Positions 25,988 to 36,157 of a DNA stretch of 64,000 nt are shown here, in pieces. The stretch covers positions 482,881 through 546,880 of the forward strand of contig CAWALU010000012.1 of NCBI GenBank assembly GCA_963782985.1. The letters are read 5' to 3'. The notes beneath the pieces were generated by a model. That model saw only the letters and a program-made list of their open reading frames with translations. It was not told where the DNA came from and did no database searches. Source of the DNA: CAVSWT01 sp963782985. Lineage in GTDB: Bacteria; Bacteroidota; Ignavibacteria; Ignavibacteriales; Ignavibacteriaceae. How positions within the stretch are numbered: position 1 is the first letter of the stretch; every line of letters starts with the position of its first letter. The position numbers were made by a program, and so were the translations under genes.

Positions 25988-28164
25988 AAATGAAGAGAAC
26001 TTTCAAATCTTTCTACCGAATAGACGCCTTTGAGTTTTTTTAATCTTTCAATTACCCTTTGAAGGTGTTCCAAATTTCTAATATAAACTGTAACGCTCCC
26101 CTCAAATGTGGAATTGTTAGTATTAATATTAATGGATTTGATATTGGTATTTTGATAGGAAACTATTGTGTGTGAAATATCATTTAAAATGCCCGGAGAA
26201 TCTTCCCCCATAATTGTAAGACCTGCGACAAACAATGATCTTTCCGCTACAGGCCATTGCACAGGTATTAATTTACTCGGATCTTTTTCAGAAATTCTTA
26301 ATAGATCCGGACATGTTTTTCTGTGAATTTTAACTCCTTCTCCCACGGTTATATATCCAATTACAGGATCGCCGGGAATGGGATTGCAACATTTTGCAAA
26401 AGAATACATGATTCCTGTTTTGTCCCCATCCACTAAAATGCCACCGGCATCTTCCCGGGCTATACTAGCAAAATTATCAAATTCTAAAATCGGCGCACGC
26501 TCTTTTTTTTCTTTCTCTTTAGTCGCAGTTAAAACCTCGTCAATGTTTATCTTGCCTTGAGCCAATGACATATAAAACTGTTTTATATTTTCAAATTTTA
26601 GATTTCCTAAAAGTTTTGAAATATCGCCCGGTGTGAATGACAATTTTAGTTTTTTAATTTTTTTATCCCAAATATCTTTGCCAGCTTCAACAATAACTTC
26701 TTCTTCTTTGTTTAACCACTTTTTAACAGCAGACTTAGCCTTATGAGTTGTTACAAATTTAATCCAGTTTTTATTGGGGTGCTGATTTTTAGAAGTTATT
26801 ATGTCAACTTGATCCCCGCTATGCAGAATTGTATCAAGGGGGACGATTTTGCCATTAATTTTTGCTCCGATACAATGAGTTCCAACTTTACTGTGAATCT
26901 CAAAAGCGAAATCCACAGGCGTTGAATTTATAGGAAGGCGTCTTAAATCACCTTTAGGTGTGAAGACATAAATCTCGTCCTGATAAAGATTTAACTTAAA
27001 ATTTTCCAGCAAATCTTTTCTTGGGTCATCTTTAGAAGCGTTCTCGAATATTTCTCTTATCCAATTTACCCAGGTTTCCAATTCTTTGTCGGAAGCCGTT
27101 TTATTTTCCTTATATCTCCAGTGCGCTGCCACTCCTTTTTCAGATACCTCATGCATTTTTAAGGTCCTAATTTGAACCTCAACTAATCTTCCCTCCGGTC
27201 CAATAACGGTGGTATGAATCGATTGATAATTATTTGTTTTAGGAATAGAAATATAATCCTTAAATCTATCCGGCACCGGCAAGTACATTTGATTTACAAT
27301 ACCTAAAGTCGTATAGCAATCATTGGGATTATCCGTTTCCAAAATTATCCGTATCGCAAAAAGATCGTATATTTCTTCAAAAGGTTTATTACGCCTAACC
27401 ATCTTTCTATAAATGCTGTAAAGGTGTTTTGCTCTGCCGCTAATCTCATAAACAAGATTATACTCTTGAAGTTTTTCCTTAATAGGATCGCTAAACTTTT
27501 TAATATATGCCTCGCGTTCTTTTCGCTTGGCTTTTATTTTTCTAGCTATCTCTTCGTAAGCTTCTTTGTTAAGATATTTAAAAGCAAGATCCTCCAGCTC
27601 CCATTTAACTTGCCCTAAACCAAACCTATTAGCAAAGGGAGCATATATCTCAAGCGTCTCTTGCGCTATTCTTCGTTGTTTTTCAGAGTTTACAAATTCC
27701 AAAGTGCGCATATTGTGAAGCCGGTCTGCAAATTTTACTAAAATAACCCTTACGTCTTTAACCATTGAAAGGAGCATTTTTCTATAATTTTCGGCTTGCG
27801 TTATTTCCTGACCTTTAAAAATACCACTGATTTTGGTAACTCCGTCCACTATTTCGGCTACTTCTTTGCCGAATTCTTTTGCAAGTAGCTCTAAACTGAA
27901 ATCTGTATCTTCCACAACATCGTGAAGAAGAGAGCATGCCACAGTCGTGTCATCAAGCGGAATTTCCTTTGCCACAATCATCGCTGCTTCATAAGGATGC
28001 GTAAAGTATGGTTCGCCCGAAGCGCGCAAATCATTTTTATGCGCTTCCAAACTGAAATCCAAACTCTTTTCAATTAATGATTCGTCAACGCTGGGAAGAT
28101 GTTCCCTACAAGCTTGTAACAAATCGTCAAGCATTTTTTTATGTTTAGGGTTGCTTATACTCAT
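25984..28164 (-). CDS. rsh: RelA/SpoT bifunctional (p)ppGpp synthetase/hydrolase
   Basis: 726 residues with all RSH domains in order: an HD hydrolase domain (about 35-190, HPYEAAMIVAKE and LLHDVVEDT), a synthetase domain (about 235-350, with RFKDYISIPK and NYQSIHTTV), a TGS domain (about 395-455), a helical/zinc-finger-like region with CCNPIPGD (about 590) and a C-terminal ACT domain. The intact HD motif means hydrolysis is likely, and the synthetase residues are also kept. It controls the stringent response. It is the first gene of a small unit with ruvX. Confidence 0.95.
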   Translation of the reverse strand: MSISNPKHKKMLDDLLQACREHLPSVDESLIEKSLDFSLEAHKNDLRASGEPYFTHPYEAAMIVAKEIPLDDTTVACSLLHDVVEDTDFSLELLAKEFGKEVAEIVDGVTKISGIFKGQEITQAENYRKMLLSMVKDVRVILVKFADRLHNMRTLEFVNSEKQRRIAQETLEIYAPFANRFGLGQVKWELEDLAFKYLNKEAYEEIARKIKAKRKEREAYIKKFSDPIKEKLQEYNLVYEISGRAKHLYSIYRKMVRRNKPFEEIYDLFAIRIILETDNPNDCYTTLGIVNQMYLPVPDRFKDYISIPKTNNYQSIHTTVIGPEGRLVEVQIRTLKMHEVSEKGVAAHWRYKENKTASDKELETWVNWIREIFENASKDDPRKDLLENFKLNLYQDEIYVFTPKGDLRRLPINSTPVDFAFEIHSKVGTHCIGAKINGKIVPLDTILHSGDQVDIITSKNQHPNKNWIKFVTTHKAKSAVKKWLNKEEEVIVEAGKDIWDKKIKKLKLSFTPGDISKLLGNLKFENIKQFYMSLAQGKINIDEVLTATKEKEKKERAPILEFDNFASIAREDAGGILVDGDKTGIMYSFAKCCNPIPGDPVIGYITVGEGVKIHRKTCPDLLRISEKDPSKLIPVQWPVAERSLFVAGLTIMGEDSPGILNDISHTIVSYQNTNIKSININTNNSTFEGSVTVYIRNLEHLQRVIERLKKLKGVYSVERFESSLHL

Positions 28165-28240
28165 AGCTTAAAAAATAATCTTTATTGCCATTGGATCAAA
28201 AAAAAAATACGACCATCAAAAATCAATTTATTGAAAAATC

Positions 28241-29266
28241 TTAACGCCGTAAAAGTTCTTTCTCCAAGTCCAACACTCTCTCAATTCTGTTATCCAATTT
28301 ATCTTTTTCAAAATCATTTAGTTTTATATTTAATATAATTTTACACAATTTCAAAGCCTCGCTAATCTCCCCTATTTGTTGATATTGCTGCGCAATTAAA
28401 TGCAGCAATATTATGTGGTTGATATTATTTAATGAGTTATCTTTCTTATATGAATTCAAAATCTCAAAATAAACTGCTATTGATTTTCTCTTATCTATAT
28501 CTTCATAAGCTCTTGCTAAAGCCCATTTAAAAATTCTACTATCGGGATATTCAGAAATTATATGCAGCGAAAGTTCCGCCGCCTCGTTATATCTTTCTTC
28601 ATCGATTAAAATCCATTGCAATGAATTAACTGCAAGATATTTATTATAAGAGGAATTTTGTATAGCGATTTTTAATAAGCTTATTCCTTTTTGTTTTTCA
28701 TCCGTAATGAAAGGGAGCCAATTAAGAGCTTCAGTTTTACTGCTCTTCCAGTATATATAAGTTCCGAGAGCTGTGTACGATTCGTAAAAAGCAGAATCAA
28801 TATTTATACATCTTTTAAAATTTGAAATAGAATTAAATCCCTCGTCAAAAGCTACAAGCCAATTTTTATCAAGAGCTTTATAATAAGCCTTGTAACCTTC
28901 TGTTAGGGCTAGAAAATAGATATCCCATATATAATTTTTTTCATTTTGTTCGATAAGACTATTAGAAATTTTTTCTGCTTCGTCTAAATTATTTATTATT
29001 AATCTATCGTTAAATTTTTCTGAGAGATCGAATTTTCTTGCAATCTCATTTGCAGCCAAATAAATATTTCCTAAGGGAAGTTTGGGATAGCTTTTTTTTA
29101 GAAGAGTAAAAATAGAATCAGCTTGATTGTACTTCTGATTAATAATTTTATCAATACCAATTTTTAAAAATTCATCAATTTTTTTTATAGGGTACGTCTG
29201 AGAATAAAGAGGAAATGAAATAATAATTGAAATAAAGATTATTGTAAATATTTTAAAGCGTACCAA
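28241..29266 (-). CDS. Secreted TPR-like protein
   Basis: 341 residues. An N-terminal signal peptide (about 1-22, ending PLYSQ) is followed by alpha-helical repeat sequence throughout. Pairs of helices with TPR-like spacing are visible, for example NQKYNQADSIFTLLKKSYP and the repeats ending LALARAYEDI and LCKIILNIK. No catalytic motif is seen. The start overlaps the end of upp by 14 bases. A scaffold or protein-interaction role in the periplasm is the usual expectation for such proteins, but I cannot name a function. Confidence 0.7.
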   Translation of the reverse strand: MVRFKIFTIIFISIIISFPLYSQTYPIKKIDEFLKIGIDKIINQKYNQADSIFTLLKKSYPKLPLGNIYLAANEIARKFDLSEKFNDRLIINNLDEAEKISNSLIEQNEKNYIWDIYFLALTEGYKAYYKALDKNWLVAFDEGFNSISNFKRCINIDSAFYESYTALGTYIYWKSSKTEALNWLPFITDEKQKGISLLKIAIQNSSYNKYLAVNSLQWILIDEERYNEAAELSLHIISEYPDSRIFKWALARAYEDIDKRKSIAVYFEILNSYKKDNSLNNINHIILLHLIAQQYQQIGEISEALKLCKIILNIKLNDFEKDKLDNRIERVLDLEKELLRR

Positions 29267-29891
29267 AAGTTCTATCTCCGGCGTCGCCTAATCCAGGAAG
29301 AATATATCCCTTTTCGTTTAATTCCCGATCCAATGAAGCGCTAATAATTTTCACATCGCTATGATCGTTTTCTATTTTTTTTATTCCCGTAGGCGCGGCT
29401 ACTAAACAAACAAATATTAAATCCTTTGCGCCGTTATTTTTTAGATGAGTTAAAGCTTCGCTGGCGCTTCCGCCAGTTGCAAGCATCGGATCAACAAGTA
29501 TTACTTTTGAAGAACTAATGTGCTTTGGCGTTTTAAAATAATAAACTTCGGGTTGAAGCGTTTGTTCATTTCTTTGGATTCCAATATGACCCAATTTTAT
29601 CTCAGGAATAATATCAACAAACCCCGATACCATTCCCAGCCCGGCTCTTAACACCGGCACCAAAACTATCTCATTTTTTAATTTAAATCCTTCCGTCATT
29701 TCAAGCGGAGTTTCAACCACGTAAGATTGCAAGCTAAAATTTTTGCTGACCTCTACTGCAAGCACATTTGATATTCTCTTCAACGCGCTTCTAAAAATTA
29801 CAGCTTCTGAATTAATATCTCTAAGTAAAGAAACGTCCCTTTTTACCAGCGGATGTTCTATCAAATGAAAATTTTTAAATTTATTGTTCAT
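29253..29891 (-). CDS. upp: Uracil phosphoribosyltransferase
   Basis: 212 residues. It salvages uracil with PRPP to give UMP. The PRPP-binding loop is visible (ILVDPMLATGGSASEAL, about 130-147), as are the uracil-site end motif GYILPGLGDAGDRTFGT and the N-terminal VPVLRAGLGM block. The protein is slightly more divergent than proteobacterial Upp at the N-terminus but normal in length. The gene follows a flavoprotein gene with a 16-base gap. Confidence 0.94.
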   Translation of the reverse strand: MNNKFKNFHLIEHPLVKRDVSLLRDINSEAVIFRSALKRISNVLAVEVSKNFSLQSYVVETPLEMTEGFKLKNEIVLVPVLRAGLGMVSGFVDIIPEIKLGHIGIQRNEQTLQPEVYYFKTPKHISSSKVILVDPMLATGGSASEALTHLKNNGAKDLIFVCLVAAPTGIKKIENDHSDVKIISASLDRELNEKGYILPGLGDAGDRTFGTL

Positions 29892-29907
29892 TGTTCTCCC
29901 ATAATAA

Positions 29908-31254
29908 TTATGCTTTTTTGCTTAACGCTGATAACAGATTAATTATTGGCGAAAGCGGCGGCGTATAATTAAAATTAATTTTTTCAAGTATATCAATTGT
30001 CTGATTAGTTTTTATTAAGGTGGAAATTATATCGCCATAGCCGGAAACTTCTTTGCCTCCTATAAATGATGCCCCTAAAATTTTTCTTGAATTACTTTCA
30101 AAAATAATTTTGCCAAAAACCTTACCGCTGTTTGGCATTACTTTAACTAAATTTGGAACCGAGGCGCTGGCTTCATTAAAAAAATAATTATGCTCTCTTG
30201 CTTCTTTAGAAGTTAAGCCGACGATTACATTAAATTTATTAAAAATTTTTACCGATATATTTTTAACCACAGGTTCAACCCTGTTAAATTCGCCTGCCGA
30301 GTTTGCGCCCGCTATATGTCCGTATTCATGCGCTAACGTGGCTAGCGGAAGATAAAAAGGTTTTAAAGTAATGTCATTTATAACTTCAATACAATCGCCT
30401 GCTGCGTAAATACTAGTAATAGAGGTCTCAAGTTTTCTATCGACAGATATTCCTCCAAAGCCGCCCAAATTTATTTTGCTTTTTTTTGCGAGAATATTGT
30501 TTGGTTTAAATCCGGTTGCAAGCAAAACTAAATCAACATCAATCAGCCTTCCATCAATATTAATTTTATGAACTGAATTATTTTCAACCACGAGCTTAAA
30601 ATTCTGAACTCCGCCCAAAAATCTAATATTATTTTTTTCGATGATCTCAACAATTTTTTTTTGAATTTCTGTATCCGCTAATGGAAGCGGAAGAATATCT
30701 TTTTCAAGAATAGTAACGTTGTATTTTTTTTTAATTAAAGCCTCAGCCGCCTCAAGTCCAATATAACCTGAACCAATAATTAAAATATTTTCAACTTTTT
30801 TATTCTTCAAATAATTTTGAATTTTTATAAGATCCGAAATATTTTTTAACGTAAAAACGTTATTATAATTTTGCGTGAATTGAGGAGGGATTTTGCAAGT
30901 TGAGCCGGCTGCTATAACTAATGAATCATACTCAAATTGTAATTCTGTATTGTTTTTTAGATTTCTTATCAGTATAAATTTATTTTTTGCGTCAATGCTT
31001 TCAGCTAAATGATTCACAAAAACATTTACTTTTTTTTCTTCTTTAAAAGATCCTTCATTAAATAAAATTATTTTTTTATAACTCTCAATTTCGTCCGATA
31101 GAACATAAGGTATTTCGCATGTTCCGGTAGAAATAAATTCTCCGGCTTCAAACATAGTAACTTCCGCATCGGGATTAACTCTTTTAGCTTTAGCGGCGGC
31201 GGCGGGTCCGGCGGCGTTACCCCCAATAACAACAATTTTTTTTGGCTTAATCAT
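29908..31254 (-). CDS. CoA-disulfide reductase / NADH oxidase-type flavoprotein
   Basis: 448 residues of the pyridine nucleotide-disulfide oxidoreductase family. Visible: the N-terminal FAD motif (IGGNAAGPAAA at about 10-20), the single redox Cys46 in GTCEIPY (the family's SYxxCGLPY position), the NAD motif GSGYIGLEAAEAL, and the FAD loop TSITSIYAAGDCIEV. The C-terminal dimerisation domain is present. Family members reduce CoA disulfides, O2 or polysulfide; the substrate is not determined by sequence. The start overlaps the der stop by four bases. Confidence 0.88.
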   Translation of the reverse strand: MIKPKKIVVIGGNAAGPAAAAKAKRVNPDAEVTMFEAGEFISTGTCEIPYVLSDEIESYKKIILFNEGSFKEEKKVNVFVNHLAESIDAKNKFILIRNLKNNTELQFEYDSLVIAAGSTCKIPPQFTQNYNNVFTLKNISDLIKIQNYLKNKKVENILIIGSGYIGLEAAEALIKKKYNVTILEKDILPLPLADTEIQKKIVEIIEKNNIRFLGGVQNFKLVVENNSVHKINIDGRLIDVDLVLLATGFKPNNILAKKSKINLGGFGGISVDRKLETSITSIYAAGDCIEVINDITLKPFYLPLATLAHEYGHIAGANSAGEFNRVEPVVKNISVKIFNKFNVIVGLTSKEAREHNYFFNEASASVPNLVKVMPNSGKVFGKIIFESNSRKILGASFIGGKEVSGYGDIISTLIKTNQTIDILEKINFNYTPPLSPIINLLSALSKKA

Positions 31255-32561
31255 TTTGACTTAAAACTTAAAGTAAAAGGAACGCCTTCAAAACCGAAAT
31301 GTTTACGAATTAATTTTTCTAAAAATCTTTTGTAATGCTCTGGAATATTTTTGGGATAATTTGCAAAGAAAATAAAAACCGGATAATGATCGCCCACTTG
31401 AGTTATATATTTAATTTTTATTTCTTTGCCGGTTTGCGTTGAAGGAGGCGGATTCTTTTTTATTTCTTCTAATAAAATTTCATTCAATTTACTTGTATTA
31501 ATTTTTTTCTTTCTCTCTTCGCCTATCTCAATTACTCTTTCAACTAACTTGAAAATTCTTTGCTTTGTTAAAGCGGAAATAAAAATAACAGGAATATAAC
31601 CTAATGCGCCTAATTTATTTTTTATTTCATCTTCATTTTCTTTGGCTGTATTTGTTTCCTTTTCGATTAAATCCCATTTATTAATTGCAATTATAAGCGC
31701 CTTTCTTCGGCGGACTGCTTCGTCAATAATCTTTTGATCTTGGTTTTCTAATCCGAATTGAGCGTCAATTAAAATGATAGCGGCATCGCACTCGCCGATA
31801 GCTTTTAAGGTTCGTATTGTAGAAAAAAATTCAATACTTTCTTCAACTCTTTTTTTCTTTCGAAGTCCGGCAGTGTCAATCAAAACAATTTCTTTTCCGT
31901 AATATTTTAATATGGAGTTTATGCTGTCGCGCGTTGTGCCGGGAATGTCCGTTACTATTGTTCTTTCATAACCAAGCAAAGAATTTGTTAAAGAAGATTT
32001 GCCCGAATTGGGGCGACCGACAATTGCAATTTTAAATCGCTCATCATTTTCATCTTCAAGATTTATTTGAAAATTTTGCGTAACATCATCAAGCAAGTCG
32101 CCAATGTTTCTTCCAGCCAATGCGGAAATATTGTAAACCCTTTCTATTCCTAAGCTGTAAAATTCAGATGCCATCGCTTCAAATTTTTCCGAATCAACTT
32201 TATTTACAAGCAAATAAAATTCTTTGTTTGATGAACGAAGTATATTTGCAATCTCAACATCCAATGGATTTAATCCAGTGCGGACATCAACAACAAATAA
32301 AATAGAATCAGCTTCATCGATAGCGATTTCAACTTGTTCTTTAATCGCTTTTTCAAACAAGTCTTCCGAGTTCGGAACGTAGCCGCCGGTATCAATCAAT
32401 TGAAAATATTTTCCAGCCCAGTCTGTTTCCCCGTAATTTCTATCGCGGGTAACGCCGCTTTGGTCGTTCACAATGGCATCCCGCTTTCCAACAATTCTAT
32501 TGAAAAGCGTTGACTTGCCTACGTTTGGTCTTCCTACAATTACAACAATTGGTAATTTCAT
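31251..32561 (-). CDS. der: Ribosome assembly GTPase Der (EngA)
   Basis: 436 residues with tandem GTPase domains: GRPNVGKSTLFNR at about 10 and GRPNSGKSSLTNS at about 185, each with DxxG (DTGG, DTAG) and NKxD motifs. A C-terminal KH-like domain follows (about 350-436). Der is needed for 50S subunit maturation. Both G domains look intact. It is the first gene of a unit continuing into the flavoprotein, upp and the TPR-like gene. Confidence 0.96.
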   Translation of the reverse strand: MKLPIVVIVGRPNVGKSTLFNRIVGKRDAIVNDQSGVTRDRNYGETDWAGKYFQLIDTGGYVPNSEDLFEKAIKEQVEIAIDEADSILFVVDVRTGLNPLDVEIANILRSSNKEFYLLVNKVDSEKFEAMASEFYSLGIERVYNISALAGRNIGDLLDDVTQNFQINLEDENDERFKIAIVGRPNSGKSSLTNSLLGYERTIVTDIPGTTRDSINSILKYYGKEIVLIDTAGLRKKKRVEESIEFFSTIRTLKAIGECDAAIILIDAQFGLENQDQKIIDEAVRRRKALIIAINKWDLIEKETNTAKENEDEIKNKLGALGYIPVIFISALTKQRIFKLVERVIEIGEERKKKINTSKLNEILLEEIKKNPPPSTQTGKEIKIKYITQVGDHYPVFIFFANYPKNIPEHYKRFLEKLIRKHFGFEGVPFTLSFKSK

Positions 32562-32604
32562 AAACTACTTTTTTATTTTCTTTAAGTTTAAATTATGCTG
32601 AAAT

Positions 32605-32642
32605 GAAAAAGCGATGCTTACTATTTAACGTAAGTATCGCTT
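32605..32642 (-). terminator. Rho-independent terminator of the efflux operon
   Basis: A thirteen-base stem 32609-32621 pairs with 32630-32642 (AAGCGAT..CTTAC, one mismatch) around an eight-base loop. Read on the minus strand it is followed by a short U run. It lies 40 bases after the stop of the PG0541-like gene. Confidence 0.8.
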
Positions 32643-32681
32643 CTAAAAATAAGTTATTAATTTCAAATAATCGAAATATTA

Positions 32682-32981
32682 TTAGACTATCTTTTCCAAA
32701 GGCATAAGATACAGCCTAATTTCATCGTCTTTTCTGTGAGAGGATTTATTAAACTCCTGTAAGTCTTCTACAAGTTTTTGTAATATATTTTCATCTCTAA
32801 ATGGAATCATTCTTACGCTGTTATGACCGGGAAAGGTTCTTGTGCCGAGGTGGCCTTCCGAGCCTTGGAATTTTCCTATCACTTGTTCCCATTTAGTGTA
32901 CGCGTCAATTTTAAGATCGTCTAATAATTTTATTACTCTGTCATCAAGCACGTCGTGATAAATTAAAAATGCAATTTTCAT
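32682..32981 (-). CDS. PG0541-like, RND-transporter-associated small protein
   Basis: 99 residues with a ferredoxin-like, PII-type alpha/beta layout. The central segment GTRTFPGHNSVRMIPF carries Gly, His and Arg residues typical of small transporter-associated proteins in Bacteroidota. It starts nine bases after the RND pump gene and is followed by a terminator, so it is the last gene of the efflux operon. The biochemical role is unknown; by analogy with PII proteins it may sense a ligand and modulate the pump. The assignment rests on size, fold pattern and position. Confidence 0.65.
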   Translation of the reverse strand: MKIAFLIYHDVLDDRVIKLLDDLKIDAYTKWEQVIGKFQGSEGHLGTRTFPGHNSVRMIPFRDENILQKLVEDLQEFNKSSHRKDDEIRLYLMPLEKIV

Positions 32982-32990
32982 TTTTACCCC

Positions 32991-35900
32991 TTAAATCCTT
33001 TCTTGAGTTAAGTTTTCATTTTTATTTTTTCTTACAAAAATAGATTTAGTTTTTAAATATATTTTTTTGAATGAAAAATCGTCTAACATTGTGTAAACAA
33101 CAGGTACAATGAAAAGAGTTAAAAATGTTGAAGTTATTAAACCGCCGATAACCGCTTGCCCCATAGGCGATCTGAATTCGGAACCTTCGCCTAAAGAAAA
33201 GGCAACCGGAACCATTCCAAATATCATCGCAAATGTGGTCATCAAAATTGGGCGCAGCCTGGTAGGACCGGCTTTAAGTATAGCCTCAGATCTCGATAAA
33301 CCTCTGCCGCGCTGAATATTAATATAATCGACGAGTAAAATTCCATTCTTCGTTACCAATCCCATCAACATAATAATTCCTATCAAAGACATAATTGAAA
33401 GAGAGCCGCCTAATATTAACAGCGCAAGTACAGCGCCTATAATAGACATTGGCAGAGCAAGCATAATTGAGAATGGATACAAAAAACTTTCAAACTGAGA
33501 AGCAAGAACTATGTACACAAAAATTATTGCGAGAGCTAAGGAGATGAAAATATTTATAAATGATTCGGCTTGATTTTCAGCTGTGCCGGCAACCTTAACA
33601 TTATAACCGGCGGGCAAATCAATTTTGTCAATTCTTTTTTGCGCGGCGCTTACAACTTCGCCAAGCAAACCGCCTGATAAGTTAGCGTCAATTCTTATTT
33701 CGCGCTGTCTGTCATACCTATTAATTTTTGAAGGACCAACTCCATTATTAATAAACGCAACGTCGCTTAAGGGAACTAAAATAGTATTACCCAGCCTATC
33801 CTTTTTTGTGCTTTTCATTGTAAGATTGGAAATGTCCTGAATTGTACTTCTATCTCTTTCCTTCAATCTTATCCTCACATCATATTGTTCATCCCCTTCC
33901 TGAAATTTTGTCGCTTTATATCCATCCACCATAGCGCGGACAGTTGTAGCAATAATGCCGGGATTAATGCCAAGCGCTGAAGCTTTTTGTCTTACAGTTT
34001 CAACGCGCAATTCAGGTTTAGAAGTTTCAAGACTGCTTTCAACGTCAACTGCGCCGGGAGTTGTTTTAAGAATTCTTTCAACCTTATCGGCAATTATCTT
34101 TAGTTCTGAAATTTCCTGACCCCTGATACTAAATATTACAGGCTTTTCTCCGCCGCCGGGACCTCCGGGTAAACCATAATTAATATTAGCGCCAGCAATA
34201 TGTACGCTGTCTCTTAGGTTATCCATCAATTGAGTAACCGTATAATCGCGTTCTTTTTTACTAACAAGCTTCACTAAAATATTTCCTTTATTTACCGGAT
34301 CATTTCCAGAACCGATTGTGGTAAGAAGATTAACCACTCCCTCTTTTCCCTGAATTCTATTTTCAAGTTCTTTGGCAATTTTACCAGTCTGTTCCAATGA
34401 ACTGCCAGGCGCGGCATTTATGGTGATCGTAAATTCGCCCTGATCCTGTTGCGGAAAAAATTCAGATCCTAAAAATCCCATTAAATAAAAACTGAAAAGA
34501 AAAATTAAAATGGATGCAATTACAACTATAGCTCTATGCAAAATTGACCAGCCTAATGCTTTAGTATATTTTTGACTTAGCCAATCGAAGAAGTGATTAA
34601 AGTAGTAAAGAGATTTCTGTAATATATTTCCATTTTTATTAAGCGCTTCATCATCTGATTTTAGCCATTTGGAAGAAAGCATAGGAGTTAAACTGAACGC
34701 AATGAACAATGAAATAAGCACCGCAATTGTAACGGTAATTCCAAATTCAAAAAAGAATCTTCCAACTATTCCAGGCATAAAAGCTACGGGGACAAACACC
34801 GCCACCAAGGTAAATGTTACAGCCATAACCGCTAAACCGATTTCATCGCTGGCGGATTTAGCCGCTTCAAATGGTGTTTCGCCTTCATCCATGTGCCGGT
34901 AAATATTTTCAATTACGACTATGGCGTCGTCAATTAACAATCCAACCGCAAGAGATAATCCGAGAAGCGTCATAATGTTAAGCGTAAAGCCAAACATATT
35001 CATAAATAAAAAACTGCCGATAATTGAAGTGGGCAATGCAAAGGCGCTTATTATTGTTGCCCGAAAATTTCCGAGAAATAAAAATATAACGAGGACCGCT
35101 AACAATGCTCCGTAAATCAAATCGAAAAGCACATCGTTGATTGAATGTTTTATAAACAAGCTGTTATCACGGGCGATAGTGACATTAACATCCTGCGGAA
35201 GATCTTTTTTTATTTTTTCCACTTCCTTTTTTACAGCGTCGGCAACGTTCACGGTATTACTGCCGGATTGCTTTTTAACATTAAGTCCAACTGCGGTTGT
35301 TCCGTTTAATCTGGTCAAACTTGTTTTTTCCACAGTTGAATCTTTTACGGTTGCAATATCAGAAAGATAAATTAGCTGATCTCTGGGAGAAGAAACAACT
35401 ATGTTTTCAAAATCGCTTACATTTTTTAATTTACCTGTAGTGCGTAAAATTAATTGTCTGTCGCCCTGCGTAAGGTTTCCCCCCGGTATTTCAACGTTGG
35501 CTGCGCTTGTAGCTTGAATGACATCTTGAATTGATAAATTATAAGCGCGTAATCTATCAGCGTCAACATCAATTAAAATTTCCCTTTCCGCGCCGCCCAC
35601 CAATTCAACTGAACCAATGCCCGGAATATTTTCAACTCTTTTCTTTATAACATTTTTAGTGTACTCGGTAATTTCTTTTTCGGTTCTTTTACCCGAAACC
35701 ACTAGCGTTAAAATTGGAAGGCTGGCTGGATCGTACCTTTGAATTACCGGTTCTTCAACATCATTAGGCAATTCGGATCTTACGGCGGCAACTTTTTCTC
35801 TAACATCCTGCGAAGCTACTTTTCCGTCAATCTCCAATTTAAATTGGATAACAACTATAGATACTCCTTCCTGCGATGTAGAAGAAATATGATCGACGCC

Positions 35901-36125
35901 TTCAATCGGGTTTACGGCATCTTCAACAATTTTTGTTACATCAGATTCCACCTGTTCCGGTCCTGCGCCGGGAAGAACAGTTGTAATTACAACAAAAGGA
36001 ATATCCACATCGGGATATTGATCAACATTTAATTTTAAAAATGAAAACAACCCTAAAACAAGAATTGCAACTACAATCATTGTTGTAAACACAGGGCGTT
36101 GTATTGATACGTCTGCTAATTTCAT
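32991..36125 (-). CDS. RND-family efflux pump permease (HAE1/AcrB type)
   Basis: 1044 residues with twelve predicted transmembrane helices and two large periplasmic loops. The proton-relay aspartates are visible in GLLIDDAIVVIENI, along with the family motif DQYPDVDIPFVVI near the N-terminus. The N-terminal GAGPEQVES and EGVDHISSTS motifs place it in the hydrophobe/amphiphile rather than heavy-metal group. It works with the adaptor and TolC-like protein encoded just upstream. The specific substrates cannot be predicted. Confidence 0.95.
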   Translation of the reverse strand: MKLADVSIQRPVFTTMIVVAILVLGLFSFLKLNVDQYPDVDIPFVVITTVLPGAGPEQVESDVTKIVEDAVNPIEGVDHISSTSQEGVSIVVIQFKLEIDGKVASQDVREKVAAVRSELPNDVEEPVIQRYDPASLPILTLVVSGKRTEKEITEYTKNVIKKRVENIPGIGSVELVGGAEREILIDVDADRLRAYNLSIQDVIQATSAANVEIPGGNLTQGDRQLILRTTGKLKNVSDFENIVVSSPRDQLIYLSDIATVKDSTVEKTSLTRLNGTTAVGLNVKKQSGSNTVNVADAVKKEVEKIKKDLPQDVNVTIARDNSLFIKHSINDVLFDLIYGALLAVLVIFLFLGNFRATIISAFALPTSIIGSFLFMNMFGFTLNIMTLLGLSLAVGLLIDDAIVVIENIYRHMDEGETPFEAAKSASDEIGLAVMAVTFTLVAVFVPVAFMPGIVGRFFFEFGITVTIAVLISLFIAFSLTPMLSSKWLKSDDEALNKNGNILQKSLYYFNHFFDWLSQKYTKALGWSILHRAIVVIASILIFLFSFYLMGFLGSEFFPQQDQGEFTITINAAPGSSLEQTGKIAKELENRIQGKEGVVNLLTTIGSGNDPVNKGNILVKLVSKKERDYTVTQLMDNLRDSVHIAGANINYGLPGGPGGGEKPVIFSIRGQEISELKIIADKVERILKTTPGAVDVESSLETSKPELRVETVRQKASALGINPGIIATTVRAMVDGYKATKFQEGDEQYDVRIRLKERDRSTIQDISNLTMKSTKKDRLGNTILVPLSDVAFINNGVGPSKINRYDRQREIRIDANLSGGLLGEVVSAAQKRIDKIDLPAGYNVKVAGTAENQAESFINIFISLALAIIFVYIVLASQFESFLYPFSIMLALPMSIIGAVLALLILGGSLSIMSLIGIIMLMGLVTKNGILLVDYINIQRGRGLSRSEAILKAGPTRLRPILMTTFAMIFGMVPVAFSLGEGSEFRSPMGQAVIGGLITSTFLTLFIVPVVYTMLDDFSFKKIYLKTKSIFVRKNKNENLTQERI

Positions 36126-36157
36126 TTATACAAATCCAATTTTTTTTAGCGCTAATT

